A DNA stretch of 64,000 bases from CAHJXF01 sp038254545 (lineage in GTDB: Bacteria > Pseudomonadota > Gammaproteobacteria > Burkholderiales > Burkholderiaceae_D): positions 14,338 through 78,337 of the forward strand of contig JBBSGB010000017.1 in assembly GCA_038254545.1 (NCBI GenBank). The letters run 5' to 3'. The translations under genes were made by a program, and so were the position numbers. The notes under the pieces are model-generated. The model was not told the origin of the DNA and ran no database searches. It saw only the letters and a list, made by a program, of their open reading frames with translations. Shown piece by piece: positions 45,661-53,869 of this stretch (positions within the stretch are counted from its first letter, which is position 1; every line of letters starts with the position of its first letter).

Positions 45661-45847
45661 CGGTGGGCTTGATCGAGCCCGCGGGCTCGGCTCGTGTCGA
45701 TCCTTGCGGGCCCTGCAGCCTTTCCGGTTGATAGGGCGTTGTACCTACTTTTCTTCAGCGTTGGTCCGAGTCCATATCGCAATCTTGACATCCAAACTCT
45801 CGCGCAACCGCGCGCACTGTCAACCAATCTTTCAATCAGGAACGACC

Positions 45848-48778
45848 ATGATGTCCGCCTTCTTTCATATCGTTCCATCCGCCACGCCTTTAGTCGCGCG
45901 CGCCATCCGCGCACTCTGCTTTGCGTTCTGTGCCGCGCTTGTCACCGCCTGCGGCTCCGGCGGAGGGGGCAGCAGCAGTGGGGGCGGCGGATCCGGCGGC
46001 TCCGCTGCGGTTGCTCCGGTAATCGTCGCACAGCCCTCGCCACAAAGCGTCAAGGATTCACAGAGCGCGAGCTTCAGCGTTACTGCGGTCGGCTCGGCGC
46101 CGCTAACCTATCAATGGCAGCGCAGCGGTACCGCGATCGCCGGCGCCACCTCGGCCACGTACACGATTCCGGTCGCGCAACTGAGCGACAACGGCGCGAG
46201 CTTCACCGTCACGGTGAGCAATCCCGCCGGCAGCGCGCAGAGCGCGCCGGCCACGCTCGCGGTCACCCCGGTCGCACCGAGTCTTGCGAACAATGTGCCG
46301 ACGACCGTCTCGGTCGTTCTCGGCCAGACTGCCACGTTCGCGGTTACCGCCAGCGGCTCATTGCCGCTGACGTTCCAGTGGCGCCGCGGCGGCGTGCCGA
46401 TCGCAGGCGCGAACAGTTCGGGCTACACGACACCCGCGACGACCTTCTCCGACAACGGCGCCGTGTTCGACGTCGTGGTCGCCAACGTTGCGGGCTCGAT
46501 CACCAGCGCTCCGTTCACGCTCAACGTCACGCCGGCTCCGACGGCGGTCGCGATCACCACGCAGCCGCTGTCGCAGACCATCGCGGTCGGCGATCCGGTC
46601 ACATTCACCGTTACGGCCTCCGGCACCGGTCCGATCACCTATCAATGGCTGCGTGACGGCACGGCGATTGCGGGCGCGCAGGCGTCGAGCTACACCATCC
46701 CGAGCACCGCGCAGAGCGACAGTGGCCGGCAGTTCAGCGTGCGCGCCGTCAATCCGTTGGGTTTTGCCACGAGCACGCCCGCGTTGCTGACGGTGACTTC
46801 GCGTCCGAGCGTCGCGATTCTTGCAGGCGACATCGGTGGACCGGGCGATCGCGACGGCACCGGTCGTGCCGCCGCGTTCAATGCGCCCGCCGGGCTCGCC
46901 GTCGACAATGCGGGCAACCTCTACGTCGGCGACTTCGGCAACCATTTGCTGCGCAAGGTCGCGCCGACCGGCGTCGTGACGACTGTGGCCGGATCGGCCG
47001 GCGTCGCGGGTTCGACCGACGGCTTGGGCGGTGCGGTGCGCTTCAACTTCCTGCACGCGGTCGCGACCGACGCGGCCGGCAATGCCTACGTCGCCGACTC
47101 GGGGAACAACATCATCCGCAAGGTCACACCAGGCGGCACGGTCACGACTCTCGCCGGCACGGCGGGTGTGGTGGGCTCGGCGGACGGCACCGGTGCGGCG
47201 GCGAGCTTCAGCTTCCCGACCGGCATCGCGACCGACGCGGCAGGCAACGTCTACGTCGCGGACTTTGCCAACAACACGATCCGCAAGATCTCGCCCGCGG
47301 GCGTCGTCACGACCTTGGCCGGCACGGCGGGCGGTCCCGGCTATGCCGACGGAACGGGCCCGGCCGCGAAGTTCAATATGCCGTCGGGGCTTTCGACCGA
47401 CAGCGCCGGCAATGTCTACGTGGCCGACAGCACCAACCAGGTGATCCGCAAGATCACGCCGGCCGGTGTCGTCACCACCTACGCGGGCGTGCCGGGGACA
47501 CGCGGTGCCGCGGACGGCGCTGCGGCGAGTGCGAGCTTCAACGATCCGATCGCACTTGCGACCGATGCGGCCGGCAACGTGTATGTCGCCGACTTCACCA
47601 ACAACACCGTACGCCAGATCACGCCTTCGGGGACGGTGTCGACCGTCGCCGGCACGGCCGGCCTGAGCGGACCGATCGACGGCGTCGGCAGCGGCGCCCG
47701 TTTCGCCGGTCCGGTCGCGATCGCGGTCGATGCCTCGGGGGTGGTATTCGTGGCCGACTCGAGCAACAGCGCGATCCGCCGTATCGACACGAACGCGGTG
47801 GTCACGACCTTCGCCGGGTCGCCGTCGCTCACCGGTGCGATCGACGCGACCGGTCGCGACGCCCGCTTCACGAGGCCGCGCGGGACCGCGACCGATGGCG
47901 CGGGCAACGTGTATGTCGCCGACTCCGGCAACCACCTGATCCGCAAGGTCACACCGGGGGGCGTGACGACCACGCTCGCGGGTCTGGCCGGGACGCCCGG
48001 CACAACCGATGGACCCGCTGCGACCGCGCGCTTCAACACGCCGATCGCCGTCGCTGTCGATGCGTCCGGCACGGTGTACGTCGCCGATTTCGTCAACAGC
48101 ACGATCCGCAAGATCACCTCTGCCGGCGTCGTGTCGACGCTCGCGGGTACGGCGGGATCGCGCGGTGCGGTCAACGGCACTGGCGCTGCGGCGTCGTTCA
48201 ACGGACCGATCGCGCTCGCCGTGGACGGCGTCGGCAACGTCTACGTCGCCGACTCGGGCAATCAATTGATCCGCAGGATCACGCCGGCCGGCGTCGTCTC
48301 GACCTACGCCGGCATCGCCAACCAGGCGGGCTCGGCTGATGGACCCGCGGGAAGCGCAACCTTCAGGGGCCCGTCCGGCGTTGCGGTCGATGCGGCAGGC
48401 AATGTCTATGTCGGCGATTCGGGCAACAGCACGATCCGCAAGATCGACACGACCCTGGCGGTCTCGACCATCGCCGGCTCGGTCGGTAATCCGGGTTCGA
48501 TCGACGGGATCGGCACGGCGGCGTTGCTCAACAACCCGACCGGCGTGGTCGCCGACACATCGGGCAACGTCTACGTCGTCGACTCCGGGAACGGCACGGT
48601 CCGCAAGATCACGGCGGGCGTGGTCACGACCGTCGTGGGCGTCGCCGACGGGCGCATCGGCATACTGACTGGTGCGTTGCCCGGGCGGCTCGCCTTCCCG
48701 TTCCAGATCGCGATCGATGCGGCCGGTACGCTCTTCGTCACCGGGGCTAACGCCGTGCTCAGGCTGATCCTTCAATAA
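45848..48778 (+). CDS. Large lipoprotein with three Ig-like domains and twelve NHL-type repeats
   Basis: Predicted exported lipoprotein of 976 residues. The signal ends in the lipobox VTAC (Cys35) and is followed by a Gly/Ser linker of about 18 residues. Three tandem Ig-like domains (about 55-315) share the pattern PLTYQWQRSGTAIAGA...YTIP...DNG. From about 320 to the end there are about twelve NHL-type beta-propeller blades with the core ATDAAGNVYVADSGNNTIRKI and linker VTTLAGTAG, each near 56 residues. Twelve blades could form two six-bladed propellers. The start ATG has AGGAA upstream. It stands alone with a terminator 72 bases after the stop. Surface binding or scaffolding is inferred; no catalytic motif is visible. 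Confidence 0.88.
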   Translation: MMSAFFHIVPSATPLVARAIRALCFAFCAALVTACGSGGGGSSSGGGGSGGSAAVAPVIVAQPSPQSVKDSQSASFSVTAVGSAPLTYQWQRSGTAIAGATSATYTIPVAQLSDNGASFTVTVSNPAGSAQSAPATLAVTPVAPSLANNVPTTVSVVLGQTATFAVTASGSLPLTFQWRRGGVPIAGANSSGYTTPATTFSDNGAVFDVVVANVAGSITSAPFTLNVTPAPTAVAITTQPLSQTIAVGDPVTFTVTASGTGPITYQWLRDGTAIAGAQASSYTIPSTAQSDSGRQFSVRAVNPLGFATSTPALLTVTSRPSVAILAGDIGGPGDRDGTGRAAAFNAPAGLAVDNAGNLYVGDFGNHLLRKVAPTGVVTTVAGSAGVAGSTDGLGGAVRFNFLHAVATDAAGNAYVADSGNNIIRKVTPGGTVTTLAGTAGVVGSADGTGAAASFSFPTGIATDAAGNVYVADFANNTIRKISPAGVVTTLAGTAGGPGYADGTGPAAKFNMPSGLSTDSAGNVYVADSTNQVIRKITPAGVVTTYAGVPGTRGAADGAAASASFNDPIALATDAAGNVYVADFTNNTVRQITPSGTVSTVAGTAGLSGPIDGVGSGARFAGPVAIAVDASGVVFVADSSNSAIRRIDTNAVVTTFAGSPSLTGAIDATGRDARFTRPRGTATDGAGNVYVADSGNHLIRKVTPGGVTTTLAGLAGTPGTTDGPAATARFNTPIAVAVDASGTVYVADFVNSTIRKITSAGVVSTLAGTAGSRGAVNGTGAAASFNGPIALAVDGVGNVYVADSGNQLIRRITPAGVVSTYAGIANQAGSADGPAGSATFRGPSGVAVDAAGNVYVGDSGNSTIRKIDTTLAVSTIAGSVGNPGSIDGIGTAALLNNPTGVVADTSGNVYVVDSGNGTVRKITAGVVTTVVGVADGRIGILTGALPGRLAFPFQIAIDAAGTLFVTGANAVLRLILQ

Positions 48779-48850
48779 AGGACGAGACAAGGAAGATCCG
48801 GATCGGTCGACGGCGCTTGTCGATTCGCACAGCACGCCTCGAGATGGAAG

Positions 48851-48878
48851 AGAAAGGCCGCCCACGGGCGGCCTTTCT
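48851..48878. terminator. Bidirectional hairpin terminator
   Basis: Inverted repeat with a 12-13 base-pair stem (AGAAAGGCCGCCC and its complement) and a tiny loop. T-rich arms on the 3' side of each strand (CCTTTCTCT on plus, CCTTTCTCT on minus) complete the pattern. It lies between the convergent Ig-NHL lipoprotein gene and the Liv-type binding-protein gene and could serve both. Confidence 0.85.
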
Positions 48879-48889
48879 CTCGTCGAACG

Positions 48890-50113
48890 TCACTTGCCCA
48901 GCACGTCTCCGAACAAGACCCACTGCTTGCCATCGAAGCGCGCAAGCTGCGCCTGCTCGAAAGGCGAGTAGTCGGTGGGGCTGGTGTTGACCGCGATGCC
49001 TGGCAGCATCATTGGCAGCTTGAGGTCCTTCAGATTGGCGGCCTGCTTCATCACGTTCTCGCGCGTGAGGTCGTCGCCGCATTGCTTCAACACCTGCACC
49101 ATGATCTGCGCGGCCAGGTATCCGTAGGTATTGCTCGCATCCTTCAGATTGCCCTCCGGGTAGTACTTGGCCATGAATGCGGCCCATTCCTTCATCGCCG
49201 GATCATCCTTCCACTGCGGGTCGGTAGGGTCCTTGTAGTACTCGATCGTGATCAGGCCTTCGGATTTGTCCAGGCCCGCTGGCGTCAGCACGGCGCCGAC
49301 CGACGCTGCGACGTTGTTGATGATGTGCAGCGGCTTCCATCCCGAGTCATAGACCTTGCGCACCGCCTGCGCGCCGAACTTGGGCGTGGTGATGTTCACG
49401 AACGTGTCTGCGCCCGACCCCTTCAATGTGAGGATTTGCGAATCGACCGTGGGGTCGGTCACTTCGTAGGTCGCTTCGGCCACGATCATTTTAGCGGCGG
49501 CTGCGCCCAGGCCTTCCTTCAATCCATTGAGCACGTCCTTGCCGTAGTCGTCGTTCTGATAGAGCACCGCGATCTTGGCGTTGGGCTTGTTCTTCAGCAG
49601 GTACTTGGCGTAGATCTGACCCTCGGTCTCGTAGCTGATGTTCAGACCCATGGTCCACGGATTGTTCTTCGGGTCGGCCCATTTGCTCGCGCCGGTTGCG
49701 AGGAACAGGTGCGGCACCTTCTTCGCGTTCATGTACTTGTGGATGGCCGAATTGCTCGGCGTGCCCAGCGTCTGGAACGTGAACAGGACGTTGTCCTGCT
49801 CGACCAGCTTTCTGATCTGCTCGACCGTCTTGGGTGGGCTGTAACCATCGTCCTCGCTCATCAGAACGAGCTTGCGGCCATTGATGCCGCCTTCGTCGTT
49901 GATCTTCTTGAAGTAGGCCGCCTCGACCTTGCCGATCGTGCCGTAAGCCGAGGCTGGCCCGCTGTAGGGCATGGTCTGGCCGATCTTGATTTCGGTGTCG
50001 GTGGCGCCGGGCCCGTATTTCTTTTGTGCGGCAGCCGGCGTCGCCGCCAGCGCGAAGGCCATGGCCGCGGCGGGCAAGGCGATGGAACAGAAACGAATCG
50101 ATCGTGATTTCAT
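48890..50113 (-). CDS. ABC transporter substrate-binding protein (LivK type), second system
   Basis: Periplasmic binding protein of 407 residues with a signal peptide (cleavage after TPAAAQ, about residue 29). The mature start KYGPGATDTEIKIGQTMPYSGPASAYG places it in the Leu/Ile/Val-binding superfamily, in a subgroup common in Burkholderiales with varied or unknown ligands. AAGGAG lies 5 bases before ATG 50113. It is last in a minus-strand importer operon. The 170-base gap upstream of it may hold its own promoter. Ligand unknown. Confidence 0.9.
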   Translation of the reverse strand: MKSRSIRFCSIALPAAAMAFALAATPAAAQKKYGPGATDTEIKIGQTMPYSGPASAYGTIGKVEAAYFKKINDEGGINGRKLVLMSEDDGYSPPKTVEQIRKLVEQDNVLFTFQTLGTPSNSAIHKYMNAKKVPHLFLATGASKWADPKNNPWTMGLNISYETEGQIYAKYLLKNKPNAKIAVLYQNDDYGKDVLNGLKEGLGAAAAKMIVAEATYEVTDPTVDSQILTLKGSGADTFVNITTPKFGAQAVRKVYDSGWKPLHIINNVAASVGAVLTPAGLDKSEGLITIEYYKDPTDPQWKDDPAMKEWAAFMAKYYPEGNLKDASNTYGYLAAQIMVQVLKQCGDDLTRENVMKQAANLKDLKLPMMLPGIAVNTSPTDYSPFEQAQLARFDGKQWVLFGDVLGK

Positions 50114-50283
50114 GTTGTCTCCTTCAAAGTTATCCAATTGCAGCCCGTCCAAGCTATGTCAATCACGCTTGTCGAGCCACCGGTAGTTACCCGCCTGTCG
50201 TGCGAGCTTGTAGTGCTTCTTCAGATAATCGTCGAGCAGCGTGATGTCACCGCATCGAAGATGACACTGCGCGACACAGCGAA

Positions 50284-51288
50284 CTACCGGCTTCGAAAGC
50301 GCGCCTTTACGACGACTCTCGCGCGGCGCACGAGGCCAGCGACGCCGGTCGGCATCAGGTACATGAAGCCGATCAGGAAGACGCCGTAGATCGCCCACGG
50401 TGCGGCCTTGGAAATCTGGTCGGCGACATTGGGTACGAACTGGATGAAGAGCGCGCCGAAGAAGGCGCCCGAGATCGATGCGAGGCCGCCGATCACAACG
50501 CCGACCACGAAGCTGATCGATAGGAAGATCGTGAACGAATCGGGCGCGATGAATTGCACGACGATCGCACCCAACGCACCCGCGATGCCGGTGTACATCG
50601 CCGAGACGCCGAAGGTCAGCGACTTGTAGAGCGCGATGTTGACGCCCATCGCTTCGGCCGCGATCGGCTGGTCGCGGATCGCGACCATCGCGCGGCCGAT
50701 CCGGCCGCGCAACAGGTTCCACGCGAGCAACATCATCACGATCGTGATGAAAAGCGTGAAAAAGTACAGCCACTGGTCTTGTGACAGCGGCAGCCACGAT
50801 GGCGCATCGGGCTTGACGATCACGATGCCCTGGGCGCCGCCGGTCCATTTTCCGATCAGCTTGTATTTGAGGATCTGCGGCATCGCCACGCCGAGCGCGA
50901 AAGTCGCCAGCGCGAGATACAGCCCTTCGAGCCGCAATGCAGGCAACCCGAACAGGAATCCGCTGACCAGGCACACCGCGCCCGCGATCGGGATGGTGGC
51001 CCAGTAGGGCACGTTGAAGCGATCCATCAGGATCGCGGCCGTATAGGCGCCGATCGCGTAGAACGCGCCGTGGCCGAGCGAGATCTGGCCGTTGTAGCCG
51101 GTCAGCATGTTGAGACCCATCAACGCGATCGCATAGACCAGCGCCAGCGTGAATTGGAACGTGCGGTAGTTGCTGATGAAGAAAGGCAGCACGCACGCGG
51201 CGACCAGCAAGGCGACAAGGCCCGCGATCTGCCACGTGGTCGGACGCGACGAGAGCGGACGACCGAGCGTCATCGTCTTCATCGTCAT
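50284..51288 (-). CDS. ABC transporter permease, LivM type (second system)
   Basis: Permease subunit of 334 residues with about nine helices. LMGLNMLTGYNGQISLGHGAFYAIGAYTAA and GRIGRAMVAIRDQPIAAEAMGVN are hallmark LivM segments. The start is chosen where its ATG overlaps the LivH-type stop (ATGA, 51285-51288); further ATGs occur two and five codons later. It is followed by a 170-base gap before the binding-protein gene. Confidence 0.92.
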   Translation of the reverse strand: MTMKTMTLGRPLSSRPTTWQIAGLVALLVAACVLPFFISNYRTFQFTLALVYAIALMGLNMLTGYNGQISLGHGAFYAIGAYTAAILMDRFNVPYWATIPIAGAVCLVSGFLFGLPALRLEGLYLALATFALGVAMPQILKYKLIGKWTGGAQGIVIVKPDAPSWLPLSQDQWLYFFTLFITIVMMLLAWNLLRGRIGRAMVAIRDQPIAAEAMGVNIALYKSLTFGVSAMYTGIAGALGAIVVQFIAPDSFTIFLSISFVVGVVIGGLASISGAFFGALFIQFVPNVADQISKAAPWAIYGVFLIGFMYLMPTGVAGLVRRARVVVKARFRSR

Positions 51289-52154
51289 ACCCGCTTGACC
51301 TGAACGCTGCCGAACAAGCCCTGCGGCCTGACCACCAGCACGCCGACGATCAGCACCAGCGCCACCGTGAGCTTGATCTCGGTGCCGATGTAGGTGCCGG
51401 CCACGTTCTCGAGCACGCCCACGATCAGGCCGCCGAGCACCGCGCCTCCCGGACTGTCGATGCCGCCGAGCAAGGCACCCGCGAAGGCGTAGAGCAGGAT
51501 GCCCGACATCATGTTGGGCTCGAGGAACACGATGGGCGCGACCATCATCCCGGCGATCGCGCCGATCGCCGATGCCAGCCCCCAGCCGAGCGCCAGCATC
51601 CAGCCGACGCGGATCCCGACCAGTCGGCTCGACTCGGGATTCTGCGCGGCTGCGCGCATCGCAAGGCCCAGCGGCGTGAAGCGAAAAAACACGTAGAGCA
51701 GAGCGAGCACGATCAAGGTGATCGCGAGCGAGCCGAGCTCGTGCGACGAGACATAGGAATTGTCGAACAGCGGCTTGGCGGGAAAGGGGCTCGGGAAGGA
51801 CTTGATGGTGTACGAATAGATCCATCCGGCCAGGCTGTTCAGGATCACGAGCAAGCCGATGAACACGATCACGACCGCGAGGATCGAGGAGTTCTCCACC
51901 GGCCGCACGATCACGCGTTCGATCACGACGCCGGCCACGAAGGCGACGGCGACGGTGATGAAGAATGCGCCCCAGTACGGCATGCCCGCATTGATCAGGC
52001 TCCACGCGATGTAGGTCGAGAACATCGCCATCTCGCCCTGCGCGAAATTCACGAGATGCGTCGCCTGATAGATCATCACCAGTGCGAGCGCGACGCTCGC
52101 ATAGATGCCGCCGGTCGCGAGGCCGGAGAGGACCTGGTGGAGGAGAAGGTCCAT
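51285..52154 (-). CDS. ABC transporter permease, LivH type (second system)
   Basis: Permease subunit of 289 residues. LVNFAQGEMAMFSTYIAW near residue 34 and the C-terminal LYAFAGALLGGIDSPGGAVLGGLIVG are typical of LivH. It follows the LivF-type ATPase gene by 15 bases and overlaps the LivM-type gene. Its sequence differs clearly from the LivH-type protein of the pca cluster, so the two importers are not a recent duplication. Confidence 0.93.
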   Translation of the reverse strand: MDLLLHQVLSGLATGGIYASVALALVMIYQATHLVNFAQGEMAMFSTYIAWSLINAGMPYWGAFFITVAVAFVAGVVIERVIVRPVENSSILAVVIVFIGLLVILNSLAGWIYSYTIKSFPSPFPAKPLFDNSYVSSHELGSLAITLIVLALLYVFFRFTPLGLAMRAAAQNPESSRLVGIRVGWMLALGWGLASAIGAIAGMMVAPIVFLEPNMMSGILLYAFAGALLGGIDSPGGAVLGGLIVGVLENVAGTYIGTEIKLTVALVLIVGVLVVRPQGLFGSVQVKRV

Positions 52155-52169
52155 CTCGCGGTTGCTTGC

Positions 52170-52883
52170 CTAGTAGCCCAGGTACGAACGTCGCACCGAT
52201 TCATTGGCGCGAATCGCGTCGGCGGTGCCCGAGACGACGACCCGACCAGTCTCGAGCAGGTAGGCGTGGTCGGCCAGATCGAGCGCTAGCGCTGCGTTCT
52301 GCTCGACCAGCAGCATGCTGACCTTCTCGTTCGCGTTGATGGTGCGCAGGATGTCGAACAAGCCCCTGACGATCAGCGGCGCGAGTCCGAACGACGGCTC
52401 GTCGAGCAGCAACAGGCGCGGCCCGGACATCAGCGCGCGCGACACCGCGAGCATCTGCTGCTCGCCGCCGGACAGCGTGCCCGCCTGTTGTCGACGGCGT
52501 TCCTTCAAGCGCGGGAAGTAGGCGTAGATGCGTTCGAACTCGGCCGGCACGTTGGCGCGATCGCGCCGGGTATACGCGCCCAGCTTGAGGTTCTCTTCGA
52601 CCGTCAGGCCGAGAAAGGTGCCGCGTCCATCGGGCACGTGGGCCACGCCCTGACGCACGATGTTCTCGGTCGCATCGCCTTTGATGTTGCGGTTCCCCAG
52701 GCGAATCGCGCCATCGGTCTTGACCATCCCGCAGACCGCGCGCAGCGTCGTCGTCTTGCCCGCGCCATTGGCGCCGAGGATGGTGGTGATGCCGCCTTCC
52801 TCGACGTCGAAGTCCAGGCCGTGCAGCACGCGGGTCGCGCCGTATCGCGCGAACAATCCGCGAACCTCGAGCAGCGCACCCAT
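52170..52883 (-). CDS. ABC transporter ATP-binding protein, LivF type (second system)
   Basis: ATPase of 237 residues with Walker A GANGAGKTT, signature LSGGEQQ, Walker B LLLLDEPSFGLAP and H-loop EQNAALAL, in which the usual H-loop histidine is replaced by asparagine, as is common in LivF proteins. ATG 52883 shares one base with the LivG-type stop (TGATG). It works with the adjacent LivG-type subunit. Confidence 0.93.
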   Translation of the reverse strand: MGALLEVRGLFARYGATRVLHGLDFDVEEGGITTILGANGAGKTTTLRAVCGMVKTDGAIRLGNRNIKGDATENIVRQGVAHVPDGRGTFLGLTVEENLKLGAYTRRDRANVPAEFERIYAYFPRLKERRRQQAGTLSGGEQQMLAVSRALMSGPRLLLLDEPSFGLAPLIVRGLFDILRTINANEKVSMLLVEQNAALALDLADHAYLLETGRVVVSGTADAIRANESVRRSYLGY

Positions 52884-53659
52884 CAGTGCTCCGTCCCGAG
52901 ATAGGCGCGTATCACTTCGGGATGGGCCTGCACTTCGGCGGGTGTGCCGTCGGCGATCTTCCTGCCGAAGTCGAGCGCGACCACCTTGTCGGAGACGCGC
53001 ATGACGAGGTTCATGTGGTGCTCGACCAAGAGGATGGTCAGATGCAGGCGATCGCGGATGTCGCGCAGCAAGGTCATCAAGCCCGCGACCTCTTCGTGAT
53101 TCAGGCCGCCCGCCGGTTCGTCGAGCAGCAGCAGGCGCGGCTCGCTGGCAAGTGCGCGTCCGAGCTCGACCCTCTTTTGCGTGCCGAACGGCAGATCGAC
53201 CACGCGCGCCTCGGCCACCGCGTCGAGTTCGAGCAAGGCGATGATCTCGTCGGCCTGTTGCGAAAGCCGTTCCTCCTCGCGGTGTACCGAGGGCAATCGG
53301 ATCGCGTTGGAAAAGAATCCCGAACGCGTGCGGCAATGGCCGCCCAGCATGATGTTCTGGCGCACCGTCATGGTCGAGAACAGCGCGAGGTTCTGGAAGG
53401 TGCGCCCGATGCCGAGACCCGCGATGCCGTGACGCGAGATCTCGGTCAGCGGACGGCCGTCGAAGACGATCGCGCCTTCGTCGAAGACATACAGTCGCGA
53501 CAGGCAATTGAAGAGCGTGGTCTTGCCCGCGCCGTTCGGACCGATCAAGCCGACGATCTCTCCTGCAGCGACCGAAAAGCTGACCTTGTCCAATGCCGTG
53601 ATCCCGCCGAACCGCACGACGATGTCGGACACGCGCAACAATTCCTTCGCGCTGGACAC
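52883..53659 (-). CDS. ABC transporter ATP-binding protein, LivG type (second system)
   Basis: ATPase of 258 residues, first gene of the minus-strand importer operon (order livG-livF-livH-livM-livK). Walker A is GPNGAGKTT, the signature is the degenerate LPFGTQKRVELGRAL, Walker B is LLLLDEPAGGLN and the H-loop EHHMNL. The GTG at 53659 starts the protein at SSAKELLRVSD. It is divergent from uvrD across a 210-base gap that should hold both promoters. Confidence 0.92.
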   Translation of the reverse strand: MSSAKELLRVSDIVVRFGGITALDKVSFSVAAGEIVGLIGPNGAGKTTLFNCLSRLYVFDEGAIVFDGRPLTEISRHGIAGLGIGRTFQNLALFSTMTVRQNIMLGGHCRTRSGFFSNAIRLPSVHREEERLSQQADEIIALLELDAVAEARVVDLPFGTQKRVELGRALASEPRLLLLDEPAGGLNHEEVAGLMTLLRDIRDRLHLTILLVEHHMNLVMRVSDKVVALDFGRKIADGTPAEVQAHPEVIRAYLGTEH

Positions 53660-53869
53660 GGTAGCGATCTGGGTCTCCCGGGTTGAATGCTTGTTGTCGT
53701 GCGCTGACCGGATCGGAAATCTGCGCTGTCGCTGGGAAATCTATCGACCAACGGACGCGACAACAATCAAGGTAAACACGGGGGTGCCGCCGGTGCGCGT
53801 TATCATTCGCGCCACTGAACACTCTCCCAACGCAGGCTTGGTCAAGAGGCCTGCGCACGCAACATCCCG

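Noticed and set aside
45785..45847. TTGACA at 45785-45790 as a promoter for the Ig-NHL lipoprotein gene
   Set aside because: The sequence 17 bases downstream is GC-rich with no -10-like hexamer.
46810..48700. Regularly spaced similar DNA segments that could be mistaken for a CRISPR or satellite array
   Set aside because: The period is about 170 bases, the frame stays open, and divergence is mostly at synonymous or linker positions. They encode NHL repeats.
46358..48865. An 835-codon minus-strand frame opposite the Ig-NHL lipoprotein gene
   Set aside because: Its apparent repeats are just the reverse complement of the NHL-coding repeats, and it runs through the terminator hairpin. The plus-strand product has clear domains and a lipobox.
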